18,770 nucleotides of DNA from Flavobacteriales bacterium (GCA_027065935.1 JAMONI010000027.1:1-18770); one strand, 5' to 3'; numbered from the stretch's first letter, positions 1 to 8,022 are shown. Numbers and translations are program-made. The notes: generated from the letters alone by a model not told the origin.

Positions 1-30
1 AACGGTTTTAATAAATCCTCTGCGTAACGT

Positions 31-326
31 GAGATTCCTCAGTCGTCCCGATAGCTATCGGGACCTCCTTCGTCCGCAGGTCAATATGACTCGTATCGAG
101 ATCCTCCATAGGAGTCGTATCGACCTATGGGAGCATGACATTGGTCGTTCTTTTAGTCTTTTATTGCCTTCGGGACGCGTATGTCATTCCGAACGCAAGT
201 GAGGAATCTCAATCACAACCCAACATGCGCATTCAACTCAATCGAGGGGCACCCGTAGGCGGGCGTTTCGTATTTCCCGGTTCGCTTTTTTCTAAAAAAA
301 CCGGACATAAAATCCGTAGGATTTTA
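31..326 (+). repeat. Long intergenic repeat, copy 1 (core 31-210 plus distal extension 211-326)
   Basis: The core begins with GAGATTCCTC and ends with its reverse complement GAGGAATCTC at 201-210, so it has 10-bp terminal inverted repeats. Inside are a perfect 20-bp palindrome at 45-64 (arm GTCCCGATAG), a CTCC-ATA-GGAG hairpin near 102-112, and an imperfect stem at 164-198 pairing TTGC/TTCGG with CCGAA/GCAA. The core recurs almost unchanged at 17859-18037 and 18210-18389. The extension recurs only after copy 3 and adds further short stems: CCGGTT/AACCGG, and AAATCC/GGATTT around 311-324. There is no transposase; the structure resembles a MITE or a large REP-type element. Similarity to copy 2 continues a little to the left, from about position 14. 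Confidence 0.9.
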
Positions 327-433
327 AAAGGGGAACGGACGAATGACAAGTAATTTACCGTTGGCCACAAATAATACGAAATTTACGAATATTCCGCTCG
401 CTTAATTGCTTTTTTCTTTGAAAATGATTTCGT

Positions 434-441
434 TATATTTG
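434..441 (+). promoter_or_regulatory. Bacteroidota-type -7 promoter box for the acylase gene
   Basis: TATATTTG matches the Bacteroidota consensus TAnnTTTG and lies 23 bp before the ATG at 465. A convincing -33 element is not obvious: TTTG at 417-420 is too close and TTG at 406-408 a little too far. Confidence 0.55.
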
Positions 442-464
442 TTTTCTCAATCGAAATTTCATCC

Positions 465-2870
465 ATGAAAAAGTTTTTCATAACGGCGGGTTTATTACTT
501 GTTCTTTTGGTAGCGGGCGGGTTCTATTACGTTCACCGGTTAAAACATGCCGCGCTTCCCGATTATAATGCCACCATGGTGCTTGAGGGATTAGTTGACG
601 AGGTTGAAGTGTTTCGTGACGCCCGTGGCATACCGCATATTTACGCGCACAACGAGCATGACCTCTATCTTGTGTCGGGGTATGTTACCGCACAAGACCG
701 TTTGTGGCAAATGGATTTATTGAGAAGAGTTACGCAGGGAAGGTTGGCCGAAATTTTCGGTGAGGAGTTGGTAGAAACCGATGTATTGCTTCGCAAATTG
801 GAAATACCGGAATCTTCAATAAAATTATTAAAAAAACTTGACCGTCAATTAACGGAGCCTCTCGAAGCGTTTGCTCGGGGCGTTAATCTGTACATAGAAG
901 CACACAAAGACAATTTACCTTTCGAGTTTCAACTGCTCGGTTACAAGCCCGAACCTTGGAAACCCGAACATTCGCTCAATCTGGTGGGTTACATGGCTTG
1001 GAACTTGGAAATGGGTTATAAAATGGAAGGCGTTTTCAATGCCATTCGTAGCAAAGTCGGTGAAGACCGCTTCCGGGAAGTTCTGCCTCATTTCGACACA
1101 CAAACCGAGTTTGTTTACGATGCTTTTCCGCAGGTGCGAATCGATACGGTTTTGGAAGTAGCCTTGAATAAACTCAAGGCTTTACAACCCGAAATTTTTA
1201 CCGGAAGCAATAATTGGGTGGTTTCGGGGAAAAAAAGCACTACCGGAAAACCGATTTTTTCCAACGACATGCATTTGGGTTTAAACATACCGGGCATTTG
1301 GTCGCGGATGCATCAAGTGATTGAAGGTCAATTGAACGTAACGGGAGTTATCTTGCCCGGTTCACCCTTTATCGTGGCCGGTCATAACGATTATATTGCC
1401 TGGGGGATGACCAATGTGATGCTCGACGGAGCGGATTTTTACGTGGAAACTTTAAGTGATGACGGCAAAAGCTACCGGTTTAACGGTGCGTGGCGAAAAT
1501 TAAGAACCAAAGAAGAAAAAATCCGGGTTAAAGGTCGGGATCAACCGGTAATTCGTACTTTATATTTTACCCATCGCGGTCCCGTTTTAACTGACAAGGA
1601 AAGCAAATCGGACAAGCCTGCGGTATCGATGCGGTGGATCGGTAATGAAGAAAGCTATGAAATCCGCACTTTATACCGGGTCAATCGCGCAAAGAATTGG
1701 AAAGAGTTCAAAGCCGCATTCGAAGGATTTAAATCGGTGAGTCAAAACGTGGCTTATGCCGACATTTACGGCAATATCGGTATTCAAATGACCGGAAGAA
1801 TTCCCGTCAGAAAAGCGCCCGGATACCTATTCTTGCCGGGAGAAACCGACGAATACGATTGGCAGGGTTTTGTCCCTTACGACAGCCTGCCCTACGAATG
1901 GAATCCCGAACGAGGTTTTGTTTCGTCGGCCAATAACAGATCCATCGATCCCGGAAAATTCGGATTTTACATATCCGAATGGTACGACTTGCCTTATCGC
2001 ATCAAAAGAATCCGGCAAATGCTGACAGAAAAAGAACAACTCTCTCCGGACGACTTTAAAAGAATGCTCTACGATCATCATTCCGTTCAAGCGGATGAAA
2101 TGCTTCCGGTGTATCTGAAGTATTTGGAAAAATTAAAAAACTTAAACCCCGACGAGCAAAAAGCCTTACATTTACTGAAAAACTGGAACGGCAGTTACGA
2201 TACGGAGTCCGCAGCGCCCGTGATTTTCGAGCAAATGTATATGTTCCTTGTCGATAACATTGCGGCGGACGAACTGGGCGATACGCTCACGCGACGGTTT
2301 AAAGAACTGACCATGATGTCGGAGTATTTGATCAGCCGTATTTTTCATAACGAACAATCCGTTTGGTGTGACGATATAAAAACCGGAGACAAAAACGAAA
2401 CTTTTGCCGATATATTGGAAAAGACTTTCCGTCAAACCGTAGCACACTTGACAAAAAATTACGGCGCACTCGACCGGCTTAAATGGGGTGATGTACACCG
2501 GCTCAAACTTCAACATCCTTTGGGCAAGATGAACATTTTAGACCGGCTCTTCGGCCTAAACCGGACTTTCAGGGCGCCGGGCAATAACAATACCGTCAAT
2601 CCGTTTTCATATACGCCGAGTAAGTATTTCGAAAGTGATTTCGGCGCATCGCAAAAGCATATTTTCAACACCGCCGATTGGGATGCGTCGTACAGCATCC
2701 TGCCTACGGGAATTAGTGGTATCCCGGCGAGTGTATTTTATTGCGACCAAGCGGAAGATTATGTGGACGGAAAAATATACCGGGATTACTTTAGTCGGGA
2801 GCAGGTGGAACGGAATGCAAAATATAAGGGAAAATTTGTGCCTTCCGAACGGGAAGGAGCAAATAAATAG
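465..2870 (+). CDS. Penicillin acylase family Ntn-hydrolase, membrane-anchored
   Basis: This 801-residue protein belongs to the penicillin/AHL/cephalosporin acylase family of N-terminal nucleophile amidohydrolases. Such enzymes are made as a precursor that cleaves itself before a Ser, which becomes the N-terminal nucleophile of the beta chain. The sequence shows an N-terminal hydrophobic segment (residues about 4-23) that would send it to the periplasm or anchor it. The segment GIPHIYAHNEHDLYLVSGY near residues 55-73 is the typical alpha-chain start. The autocleavage site is Gly247-Ser248 in TGSNNWVVSG. PGNNNTVNPF near residue 720 carries the conserved TVN, and GISGIPAS follows near the C-terminus. 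Length is normal for the family. The natural substrate cannot be read from sequence; N-acyl homoserine lactones or other N-acyl amides are possible. It lies 43 bp before the pse operon but shows no clear functional link to it. Confidence 0.9.
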   Translation: MKKFFITAGLLLVLLVAGGFYYVHRLKHAALPDYNATMVLEGLVDEVEVFRDARGIPHIYAHNEHDLYLVSGYVTAQDRLWQMDLLRRVTQGRLAEIFGEELVETDVLLRKLEIPESSIKLLKKLDRQLTEPLEAFARGVNLYIEAHKDNLPFEFQLLGYKPEPWKPEHSLNLVGYMAWNLEMGYKMEGVFNAIRSKVGEDRFREVLPHFDTQTEFVYDAFPQVRIDTVLEVALNKLKALQPEIFTGSNNWVVSGKKSTTGKPIFSNDMHLGLNIPGIWSRMHQVIEGQLNVTGVILPGSPFIVAGHNDYIAWGMTNVMLDGADFYVETLSDDGKSYRFNGAWRKLRTKEEKIRVKGRDQPVIRTLYFTHRGPVLTDKESKSDKPAVSMRWIGNEESYEIRTLYRVNRAKNWKEFKAAFEGFKSVSQNVAYADIYGNIGIQMTGRIPVRKAPGYLFLPGETDEYDWQGFVPYDSLPYEWNPERGFVSSANNRSIDPGKFGFYISEWYDLPYRIKRIRQMLTEKEQLSPDDFKRMLYDHHSVQADEMLPVYLKYLEKLKNLNPDEQKALHLLKNWNGSYDTESAAPVIFEQMYMFLVDNIAADELGDTLTRRFKELTMMSEYLISRIFHNEQSVWCDDIKTGDKNETFADILEKTFRQTVAHLTKNYGALDRLKWGDVHRLKLQHPLGKMNILDRLFGLNRTFRAPGNNNTVNPFSYTPSKYFESDFGASQKHIFNTADWDASYSILPTGISGIPASVFYCDQAEDYVDGKIYRDYFSREQVERNAKYKGKFVPSEREGANK

Positions 2871-2878
2871 TACGTTTG
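2871..2878 (+). promoter_or_regulatory. Candidate -7 promoter box for the pse operon
   Basis: TACGTTTG fits TAnnTTTG and begins directly after the acylase stop codon, 35 bp before the pseB ATG. No well-spaced -33 element is visible, so the operon could also be read through from the acylase promoter. Confidence 0.4.
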
Positions 2879-2913
2879 TAGCGCTAAATGAAATATGAAA
2901 TAATTTGTTGAAC

Positions 2914-3921
2914 ATGGATTTGAACAATAAAGCAATTCTTATCACGGGAGGCACGGGCTCGCTCGGGAAACAGCTGACCAAAAGAATTTATAAGGAATTT
3001 CCGAACGTAAGACGCCTTGTCATTTATTCCCGGGACGAGCAGAAGCAATTCAGAATGGCACAGGAATATCCCGTTGAAAAATATCCTTCCATTCGTTTTT
3101 TTATAGGAGATGTCCGGGACGGGGAACGTTTGAAACGGGCAATGGAAGGGATTGATGTAGTCATTCACGCCGCAGCAATGAAGCACGTCCCGCTCGCGGA
3201 ATATAATCCTATGGAAGCCATCAAAACCAATGTCCTCGGTGCGGAAAACGTAATTAATGCCTGCTTGGCGAACAACGTGAAAAGAGTCGTAGCGCTTTCC
3301 ACGGACAAAGCCGCCGCTCCTATTAATCTCTACGGAGCTACCAAGCTCACTTCCGATAAATTGTTTATTGCCGCTAATAATATTAAAGGAAGCAGAGATC
3401 TCCGCTTCTCCGTAGTCCGTTACGGAAACGTAATGGGCTCCAACGGATCGGTAATTCCTTTTTTCTACAAAAAACGTAGCACGGGAGTGCTTCCCATCAC
3501 CGACAAAAGAATGACAAGATTTAATATTTCCTTGGATGAAGGGGTTTCCTTAGTGTTTTTTGCCATTCAAAATGCTTGGGGCGGGGAAATTTTCGTTCCT
3601 AAAATTCCTTCTTACCAAATTATGGATTTGGCAAAAGCCATTTGTCCCGAATGTGAATACAAAGAAATAGGAATCCGTCCCGGTGAAAAACTCCACGAAG
3701 AAATGATTACTTCCTCGGATTCTTTCTTTACTTATGACCTCGGGAAATACTATGCCATTTTACCTTCCCGTCCGGTTTTTAATCTCGAAGAATTCATCAA
3801 GCACTTTAATGCAAAAAAAGTGCCCGCCGGTTTCTCTTATAATTCCAAGGACAACCCTCAATTTTTAAGTGTCGAAGAACTACGCAAACTTATACGTGAA
3901 AATCTCGGTTATGACTTATAA
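2914..3921 (+). CDS. pseB: UDP-N-acetylglucosamine 4,6-dehydratase (inverting), PseB
   Basis: PseB carries out the first pathway step: UDP-GlcNAc is dehydrated and C5-epimerised to UDP-2-acetamido-2,6-dideoxy-arabino-hexos-4-ulose. The 335-residue protein is a cytosolic extended-SDR enzyme. The NADP-binding glycine motif TGGTGSLG lies at residues 11-18. The active-site region STDKAAAPINLYGATK (129-144) supplies Thr130, Asp131, Lys132, Tyr140 and Lys144, the set seen in the Helicobacter FlaA1/PseB group. I chose the ATG at 2914 over the TTG codons at 2905 and 2908 because the protein then begins MDLNNKAILITGG, just before the first beta strand as usual. The gene overlaps pseC by 11 bp, implying translational coupling. 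Related capsule dehydratases of the same family are the alternative, but the following pseC, pseF and pseI decide the matter. Confidence 0.95.
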   Translation: MDLNNKAILITGGTGSLGKQLTKRIYKEFPNVRRLVIYSRDEQKQFRMAQEYPVEKYPSIRFFIGDVRDGERLKRAMEGIDVVIHAAAMKHVPLAEYNPMEAIKTNVLGAENVINACLANNVKRVVALSTDKAAAPINLYGATKLTSDKLFIAANNIKGSRDLRFSVVRYGNVMGSNGSVIPFFYKKRSTGVLPITDKRMTRFNISLDEGVSLVFFAIQNAWGGEIFVPKIPSYQIMDLAKAICPECEYKEIGIRPGEKLHEEMITSSDSFFTYDLGKYYAILPSRPVFNLEEFIKHFNAKKVPAGFSYNSKDNPQFLSVEELRKLIRENLGYDL

Positions 3922-5086
3922 AAAATATAACATTCCCTACGGAAGACAATTCATTACCCAAGAAGACATCGATGCCGTCGTAGAAACTTTGCGTTCGGAT
4001 TTCCTGACTCAAGGTCCCAAAATTTCCGAATTTGAAGAGAACTTTGCAAAATACGTAGGAGCAAAATATGCCGTAGCCGTTACCAACGGCACCGCCGCCT
4101 TGCATCTTGCTTTGCTGGGACTTGGAATTCAACCGGGCGATAACGTCATTACCACGCCCATTACTTTCGCCGCTACGGCAAACGCCGCAAGATTCATAGG
4201 AGCTAATGTTTTCTTCGCAGACATCGACCCGGAAACTTTTACCCTCGACCTTCAAAAAACGGAAGAACTTATCCAATCCCAACCCGAAGGCTTTTTTAAG
4301 GCGATTCTGCCCGTGGACTTTGCAGGCTTTCCCGTAAATGCCGAAGCCTTCCGCAAACTTGCCGATAAATACCACCTCAAAATCGTAGAAGACGCCTGCC
4401 ACGCCCCCGGCGCATATTTCATAGATTCCCAAGGAAAAAAACAAAAAGCGGGAAACGGAATCTATTCCCACACAACGGTCTTTTCCTTCCATCCCGTAAA
4501 ACATATTGCCGCGGGCGAAGGAGGTATGATTACAACAAACGACAAAGAAGTTTACGAAAAAATAAAAGTCCTACGAACTCATGGAATTTCCAAAGAAAAC
4601 ATGAAATATCAAGTGCTGAACAAGGAGCAACAAGGAGCTTGGTATTACGAAATGCACGAGTTGGGATTTAACTATAGAATTACGGACATTCAGGCAAGCC
4701 TCGGAAACAGTCAATTGAAAAAAGCGGACAAAGGTCTGCAAAGAAGACACAAAATTGCAAGGAAATACCGGGAAGCCTTCAAAAATTTGCCCGTAAAATT
4801 CCAAGCGGAAAAAGACGGATATTATAATGCCTATCATTTGTTTATTCTTTTAACGGAAAAAAGAAAAGACCTTTACAATTTCTTACGAGAACGAGGTATC
4901 TATGCCCAAATTCACTACATTCCCGTGCATCTTTTGGATTATTATCAACAATTCGGCTGGAAAAAAGGAGACTTTCCCGTAGCGGAATCCTATTACGAAC
5001 GGACGATCAGTCTTCCTATGTTCCCGAGTTTGAAAGACGAAGAACAAGAATACGTTATAGAGCAGGTAAAAGCGTTTTTTCAATGA
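3911..5086 (+). CDS. pseC: UDP-4-amino-4,6-dideoxy-N-acetyl-L-altrosamine transaminase, PseC
   Basis: This PLP-dependent aminotransferase of the DegT/DnrJ/EryC1/StrS group transfers an amino group from glutamate to C4 of the PseB product. It has 391 residues, normal for the family. Visible landmarks are GRQFITQEDI near the N-terminus, TNGTAALHLAL (58-68) for phosphate binding, the PLP-ring aspartate in VEDACHAPGA (159-168), and the Schiff-base lysine Lys197 in FSFHPVKHIAAGEGG. I chose the ATG at 3911, which overlaps the end of pseB by 11 bp; an earlier in-frame ATG at 3869 would add 14 residues deep inside pseB without homology support. The stop overlaps the pseF start as ATGA. The first part of the gene avoids TTA, CTA and TCA codons, leaving a long antisense open frame that is not a gene. 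Confidence 0.95.
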   Translation: MTYKKYNIPYGRQFITQEDIDAVVETLRSDFLTQGPKISEFEENFAKYVGAKYAVAVTNGTAALHLALLGLGIQPGDNVITTPITFAATANAARFIGANVFFADIDPETFTLDLQKTEELIQSQPEGFFKAILPVDFAGFPVNAEAFRKLADKYHLKIVEDACHAPGAYFIDSQGKKQKAGNGIYSHTTVFSFHPVKHIAAGEGGMITTNDKEVYEKIKVLRTHGISKENMKYQVLNKEQQGAWYYEMHELGFNYRITDIQASLGNSQLKKADKGLQRRHKIARKYREAFKNLPVKFQAEKDGYYNAYHLFILLTEKRKDLYNFLRERGIYAQIHYIPVHLLDYYQQFGWKKGDFPVAESYYERTISLPMFPSLKDEEQEYVIEQVKAFFQ

Positions 5087-5784
5087 AGAACTTATGCATC
5101 ATACCCGCCCGAGGCGGAAGCAAAAGAATTCCGAGAAAAAACATCAAAAACTTTCTCGGAAAACCTATCATCGCTTATTCCGTAGAAGCGGCTTTGAATT
5201 CCGAACTTTTTGAGGAAGTTATGGTTTCCACCGAGGATACGGAAATTGCGGAAATTGCCAAAAAATACGGTGCCGGAGTTCCTTTTTTACGAAGCCCGGA
5301 AACCGCCGACGATTACGCCACCATTTCCGATGTAATAGAAGAAGTCGTAGAAAAATATCAATCCGAATATAATAAATCCTTCGATTATGTTTGCTGTCTT
5401 TTTGCCACGGCACCGCTTGTTACCACAAACGACCTGAAAAACGCTTATGAAAAACTCGTTTCCTCGGGTTTCGACGGGATTTTTCCCGTCGTTCCTTTTC
5501 CCGCGCCCGTTCAAAGAGCCTTGCATTTCCAAGGAGAAAAAATTACAATGATACACCCTGAAAATCTGAACAAACGCTCCCAAGACCTCCCGCCCGCCTA
5601 CTACGATGCAGGACAATATTACTGGATAAAATACGAGGCTTTTTTGCGTGAAAAAAAATTATGGACAAATAATGTTACGGCAATCGTTATTGATGAACTC
5701 AAAGCGCAAGACATAGACAATCCACTGGACTGGAAACTTGCGGAATTGAAATATAAACTCCTTCGTAATGCCGAGAACATATAA
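5083..5784 (+). CDS. pseF: Pseudaminic acid cytidylyltransferase (CMP-Pse synthetase), PseF
   Basis: PseF activates the finished nonulosonic acid with CTP to give the CMP-linked donor used by glycosyltransferases. The 233-residue protein has the nucleotide-binding signature IPARGGSKRIPRKN at residues 7-20, found throughout CMP-nonulosonate synthetases, an STEDTEIAEIA segment near 50-60, and the C-terminal DIDNPLDWKLAE that carries conserved acidic residues. It is a single-domain protein with no fusion to PseG or to an acyltransferase, although such fusions occur elsewhere. It starts in an ATGA overlap with pseC and overlaps the next gene by 17 bp. A legionaminic or sialic acid CMP-synthetase would look similar; the inverting PseB and PseC next door favour pseudaminic acid. 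Confidence 0.92.
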   Translation: MKNLCIIPARGGSKRIPRKNIKNFLGKPIIAYSVEAALNSELFEEVMVSTEDTEIAEIAKKYGAGVPFLRSPETADDYATISDVIEEVVEKYQSEYNKSFDYVCCLFATAPLVTTNDLKNAYEKLVSSGFDGIFPVVPFPAPVQRALHFQGEKITMIHPENLNKRSQDLPPAYYDAGQYYWIKYEAFLREKKLWTNNVTAIVIDELKAQDIDNPLDWKLAELKYKLLRNAENI

Positions 5785-6331
5785 ACCTCTCAAACAGCAA
5801 ACCTTCTCCTTCGGAGAATATGAAATCGTTCCTATCAGGGACGAAGACAAATTCAAAATAATGCAATGGCGAAACGAGCAAATGTATCACCTTCGCCAAA
5901 ACGAGCCGCTTACCGAAGAAAAACAAGAAGCCTATTTCAAAAACGTAGTAGCCAAACTCTTCGAGCAGGAAAAACCCGAACAATTGCTGTTTTCTTTTTT
6001 AAGAAACGGCGAATGCATCGGCTACGGAGGGTTGGTTCATATTAACTGGGAAGAAAAAAACGCGGAACTCTCTTTCATTATGAACACAAAACTCGAAGCG
6101 GAAGAATTTGAAAAAAACTGGCTAACCTTTATTTCCCTGATAAAAAACGTGGCGTTTAATGAACTAAACTTCAACTATATTTTCGTATATGCTTATGATT
6201 TAAGACCTCATCTGTATCCCGTCCTTGAAAAAGGAGGATTTCAATTCGCCAAACGTCTGAAAAACGAAGTAATACTTGAAGGCAAGCCGACCGACGTAGT
6301 AATTCATATCTTAAAAAATCCTCGAAAATGA
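5768..6331 (+). CDS. GNAT-family N-acetyltransferase, candidate PseH-role enzyme
   Basis: The 187-residue protein fits the RimJ/RimL-like GNAT fold. It has an N-terminal IVPIRDEDKFKIMQWRNEQM segment (about 19-38), a central beta strand region with GECIGYGGLVHI (about 82-93) and NAELSFIMN (about 99-107), and a C-terminal HLYPVLEKGGFQFAKRLKNEVI stretch that resembles the acetyl-CoA-binding end of such proteins. PseH acetylates the C4 amino group of the PseC product, and the position in the operon suggests this job. However, a formyltransferase that could act on the same amine follows directly, so the real acceptor is uncertain. It overlaps pseF by 17 bp and the next gene as ATGA. I leave the symbol empty because PseH proteins are too diverse to assign by eye. 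Confidence 0.75.
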   Translation: MPRTYKPLKQQTFSFGEYEIVPIRDEDKFKIMQWRNEQMYHLRQNEPLTEEKQEAYFKNVVAKLFEQEKPEQLLFSFLRNGECIGYGGLVHINWEEKNAELSFIMNTKLEAEEFEKNWLTFISLIKNVAFNELNFNYIFVYAYDLRPHLYPVLEKGGFQFAKRLKNEVILEGKPTDVVIHILKNPRK

Positions 6332-6933
6332 ACATCTTATTCCTCGGATATACGGATTCTCCGCTTATCGAATTTCTGAAAAAAGACGGTAACAACGTAA
6401 TTGCCGTAAAAGAAAAAATCTCTCCCGAGTTCATCAAAAAACATCAAATAGATTTTATCATCAGTTACGGCTACCGGCACATTCTTAAAGAAGACATCTT
6501 AAATTTACTTCCCGGAAAAATTATCAATCTCCACATTTCTTACTTGCCTTACAATCGAGGTGCCGACCCTAACTTTTGGAGTTTTGTCGAAAATACGCCC
6601 AAGGGCGTTACCATTCATTTAATCGACAAAGGCTTGGATACCGGAGATATTTTAGTGCAAGAAAAACTCGACCTTTCCGAAGAAGAAACCCTGCGAACTT
6701 CCTACGAGAAACTTCAAAACGCCATTCTGGAACTCTTCAAAAAAAATTGGAAAAAAATAAAAACAGGTAAAATAAAACCCGTAAAACAAATAGGAAAAGG
6801 CACTTATCACAGAAAAAAAGACAAAGAACAACTCATCAAAGGTATCGAAGACAAATACTTGGATATGAAAATTGGAGATTTAATTCGATATTTACAAAAT
6901 AAACCGGAAAGCCATGAAAATAGCAAACTTTGA
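6328..6933 (+). CDS. Small sugar N-formyltransferase (methionyl-tRNA formyltransferase-like)
   Basis: This 201-residue protein has the catalytic core of 10-formyltetrahydrofolate-dependent formyltransferases. The triad Asn67, His69 and Asp104 lies in INLHISYLP and KGLDTGDI, aligning with Asn106, His108 and Asp144 of E. coli Fmt, and the YNRGADPNFW and KGVTIHLID stretches are also conserved. It is much shorter than Fmt (about 310 residues) and lacks the tRNA-binding C-terminal domain, as do sugar formyltransferases that modify amino groups of nucleotide sugars. Sitting between the acetyltransferase and pseI, it probably formylates an amino group of the pseudaminic acid precursor (inference); N-formylated pseudaminic acid is known from some bacterial surface glycans. 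It occupies a place where pseG could be expected. It overlaps the previous gene as ATGA and pseI by 20 bp. Confidence 0.85.
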   Translation: MNILFLGYTDSPLIEFLKKDGNNVIAVKEKISPEFIKKHQIDFIISYGYRHILKEDILNLLPGKIINLHISYLPYNRGADPNFWSFVENTPKGVTIHLIDKGLDTGDILVQEKLDLSEEETLRTSYEKLQNAILELFKKNWKKIKTGKIKPVKQIGKGTYHRKKDKEQLIKGIEDKYLDMKIGDLIRYLQNKPESHENSKL

Positions 6934-7966
6934 GATAGGAAAAAAAGTGTTCATCATCGCGGAACTCTCCGCGAACCACGGACACGACATCGAAATTGCA
7001 AAGAAAACCATCCGTGCTGCCAAACAAGCAGGCGCCGACGCCATCAAACTGCAAACCTACACGCCCGATACCATCACTATCGATTGCGACAAACCCGACT
7101 TCGTCCTTAACCAAGGAACCATCTGGGACGGAAGAACACTTTATGACCTCTATCAAGAAGCTTTTACCCCTTGGGAATGGCACGAAGAACTCTTCAAAAC
7201 CGCACAAGAAGAAGGTTTGATTTGTTTCTCTTCTCCCTTCGACAAAACCGCTATCGATCTCCTCGAAGAACTTAACACGCCCGCCTATAAAATCGCTTCC
7301 TTTGAAATTACCGACATTCCACTTATCGAATATGCCGCAAGCAAAGGAAAACCTATGATTATCTCCACGGGAATCGCTACCGAAGAAGACATTCGACTTG
7401 CCGTCGATACCTGCAGAAACGTAGGAAATAATGATATTATCCTTTTGAAAACTTCCTCGCAATATCCCGCAAAAATCGAAGATGCCAACCTCATAATGAT
7501 TCCCGACCTTGCCAAACGTTTCAATGTTATCGCAGGACTTTCCGACCATACCAAAGGAGAACTCGTTCCTGTCGTGGCTACGGCTCTCGGAGCAAAAGTT
7601 ATCGAAAAACACTTTATCCTCGACCGCTCCATAGGAGGTCCCGACGCTTCTTTTTCCTTGGATTTCGAGGAATTTAAAAGAATGGTCGAAGCCGTGAGAA
7701 ATGCAGAAAAATCCCTCGGAAAAATCGATTATTCCTTGTCTGAAAAAGCACGGAAAAGTCGTGTGTTCGCCAGATCTCTTTACGTCGTCAAAGACACCAA
7801 AAAAGGAGAAATCTTCACCGAAGAAAACGTCCGTTCCATACGCCCCGGATTCGGATTGCATCCCAAATATCTCCCGCAAATACTCGGAAAAAGAGCCGCA
7901 AAAGACCTCGAAAAAGGCGAAAGATTTAAACCCGAATTCGTAGAAGGAGGTTTGAAAGCCGATTAG
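6914..7966 (+). CDS. pseI: Pseudaminic acid synthase, PseI (NeuB family)
   Basis: PseI condenses the 2,4-diamido-2,4,6-trideoxy-altrose with phosphoenolpyruvate to form the nine-carbon acid. The 350-residue protein shows both family domains. The TIM barrel carries AELSANHG (16-23), STGIAT (151-156), SDHT (210-213) and KHF (232-234); His212 and His233 correspond to the metal-binding histidines of NeuB. A C-terminal SAF/antifreeze-like domain runs from about 283 to 345 and includes RSIRPGFGLHPKYL. It overlaps the formyltransferase gene by 20 bp and is the last gene of the coupled operon. It uses no TTA, CTA or TCA codons over roughly 320 codons, so the antisense strand is open for 347 codons; this reflects codon bias, not a second gene. 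Confidence 0.95.
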   Translation: MKIANFEIGKKVFIIAELSANHGHDIEIAKKTIRAAKQAGADAIKLQTYTPDTITIDCDKPDFVLNQGTIWDGRTLYDLYQEAFTPWEWHEELFKTAQEEGLICFSSPFDKTAIDLLEELNTPAYKIASFEITDIPLIEYAASKGKPMIISTGIATEEDIRLAVDTCRNVGNNDIILLKTSSQYPAKIEDANLIMIPDLAKRFNVIAGLSDHTKGELVPVVATALGAKVIEKHFILDRSIGGPDASFSLDFEEFKRMVEAVRNAEKSLGKIDYSLSEKARKSRVFARSLYVVKDTKKGEIFTEENVRSIRPGFGLHPKYLPQILGKRAAKDLEKGERFKPEFVEGGLKAD

Positions 7967-7980
7967 GGCCGAATAAAATT

Positions 7981-8022
7981 ATGTACAAAGCGTTTTTAGG
8001 AATAGAAAAAAGAATCAATTGA
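7981..8022 (+). other. Possible 13-codon leader ORF before the flippase
   Basis: An ATG at 7981 opens a 13-codon frame (MYKAFLGIEKRIN) whose TGA stop at 8020-8022 overlaps the TTG start of the flippase as TTGA. The layout imitates the ATGA overlaps seen elsewhere in the locus and could couple translation. It may be chance; nothing else supports a functional peptide. Confidence 0.25.

Noticed and set aside
135..353. 72-codon plus-strand open frame
   Set aside because: It lies wholly in repeat copy 1, and its start and first part recur in the other repeat copies; composition is that of hairpin-rich non-coding DNA.
3890..4504. 204-codon minus-strand open frame opposite pseC
   Set aside because: Same explanation as the frame opposite pseI: an in-register shadow of biased codon use.
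6328..6933. Methionyl-tRNA formyltransferase (fmt)
   Set aside because: At 201 residues it lacks the C-terminal tRNA-binding domain, and the operon context points to a sugar formyltransferase.
6836..7879. 347-codon minus-strand open frame opposite pseI
   Set aside because: It is in codon register with pseI and exists because pseI avoids TTA, CTA and TCA codons; its product is a Phe/Gly/Ser/Asp-rich sequence resembling no protein family.
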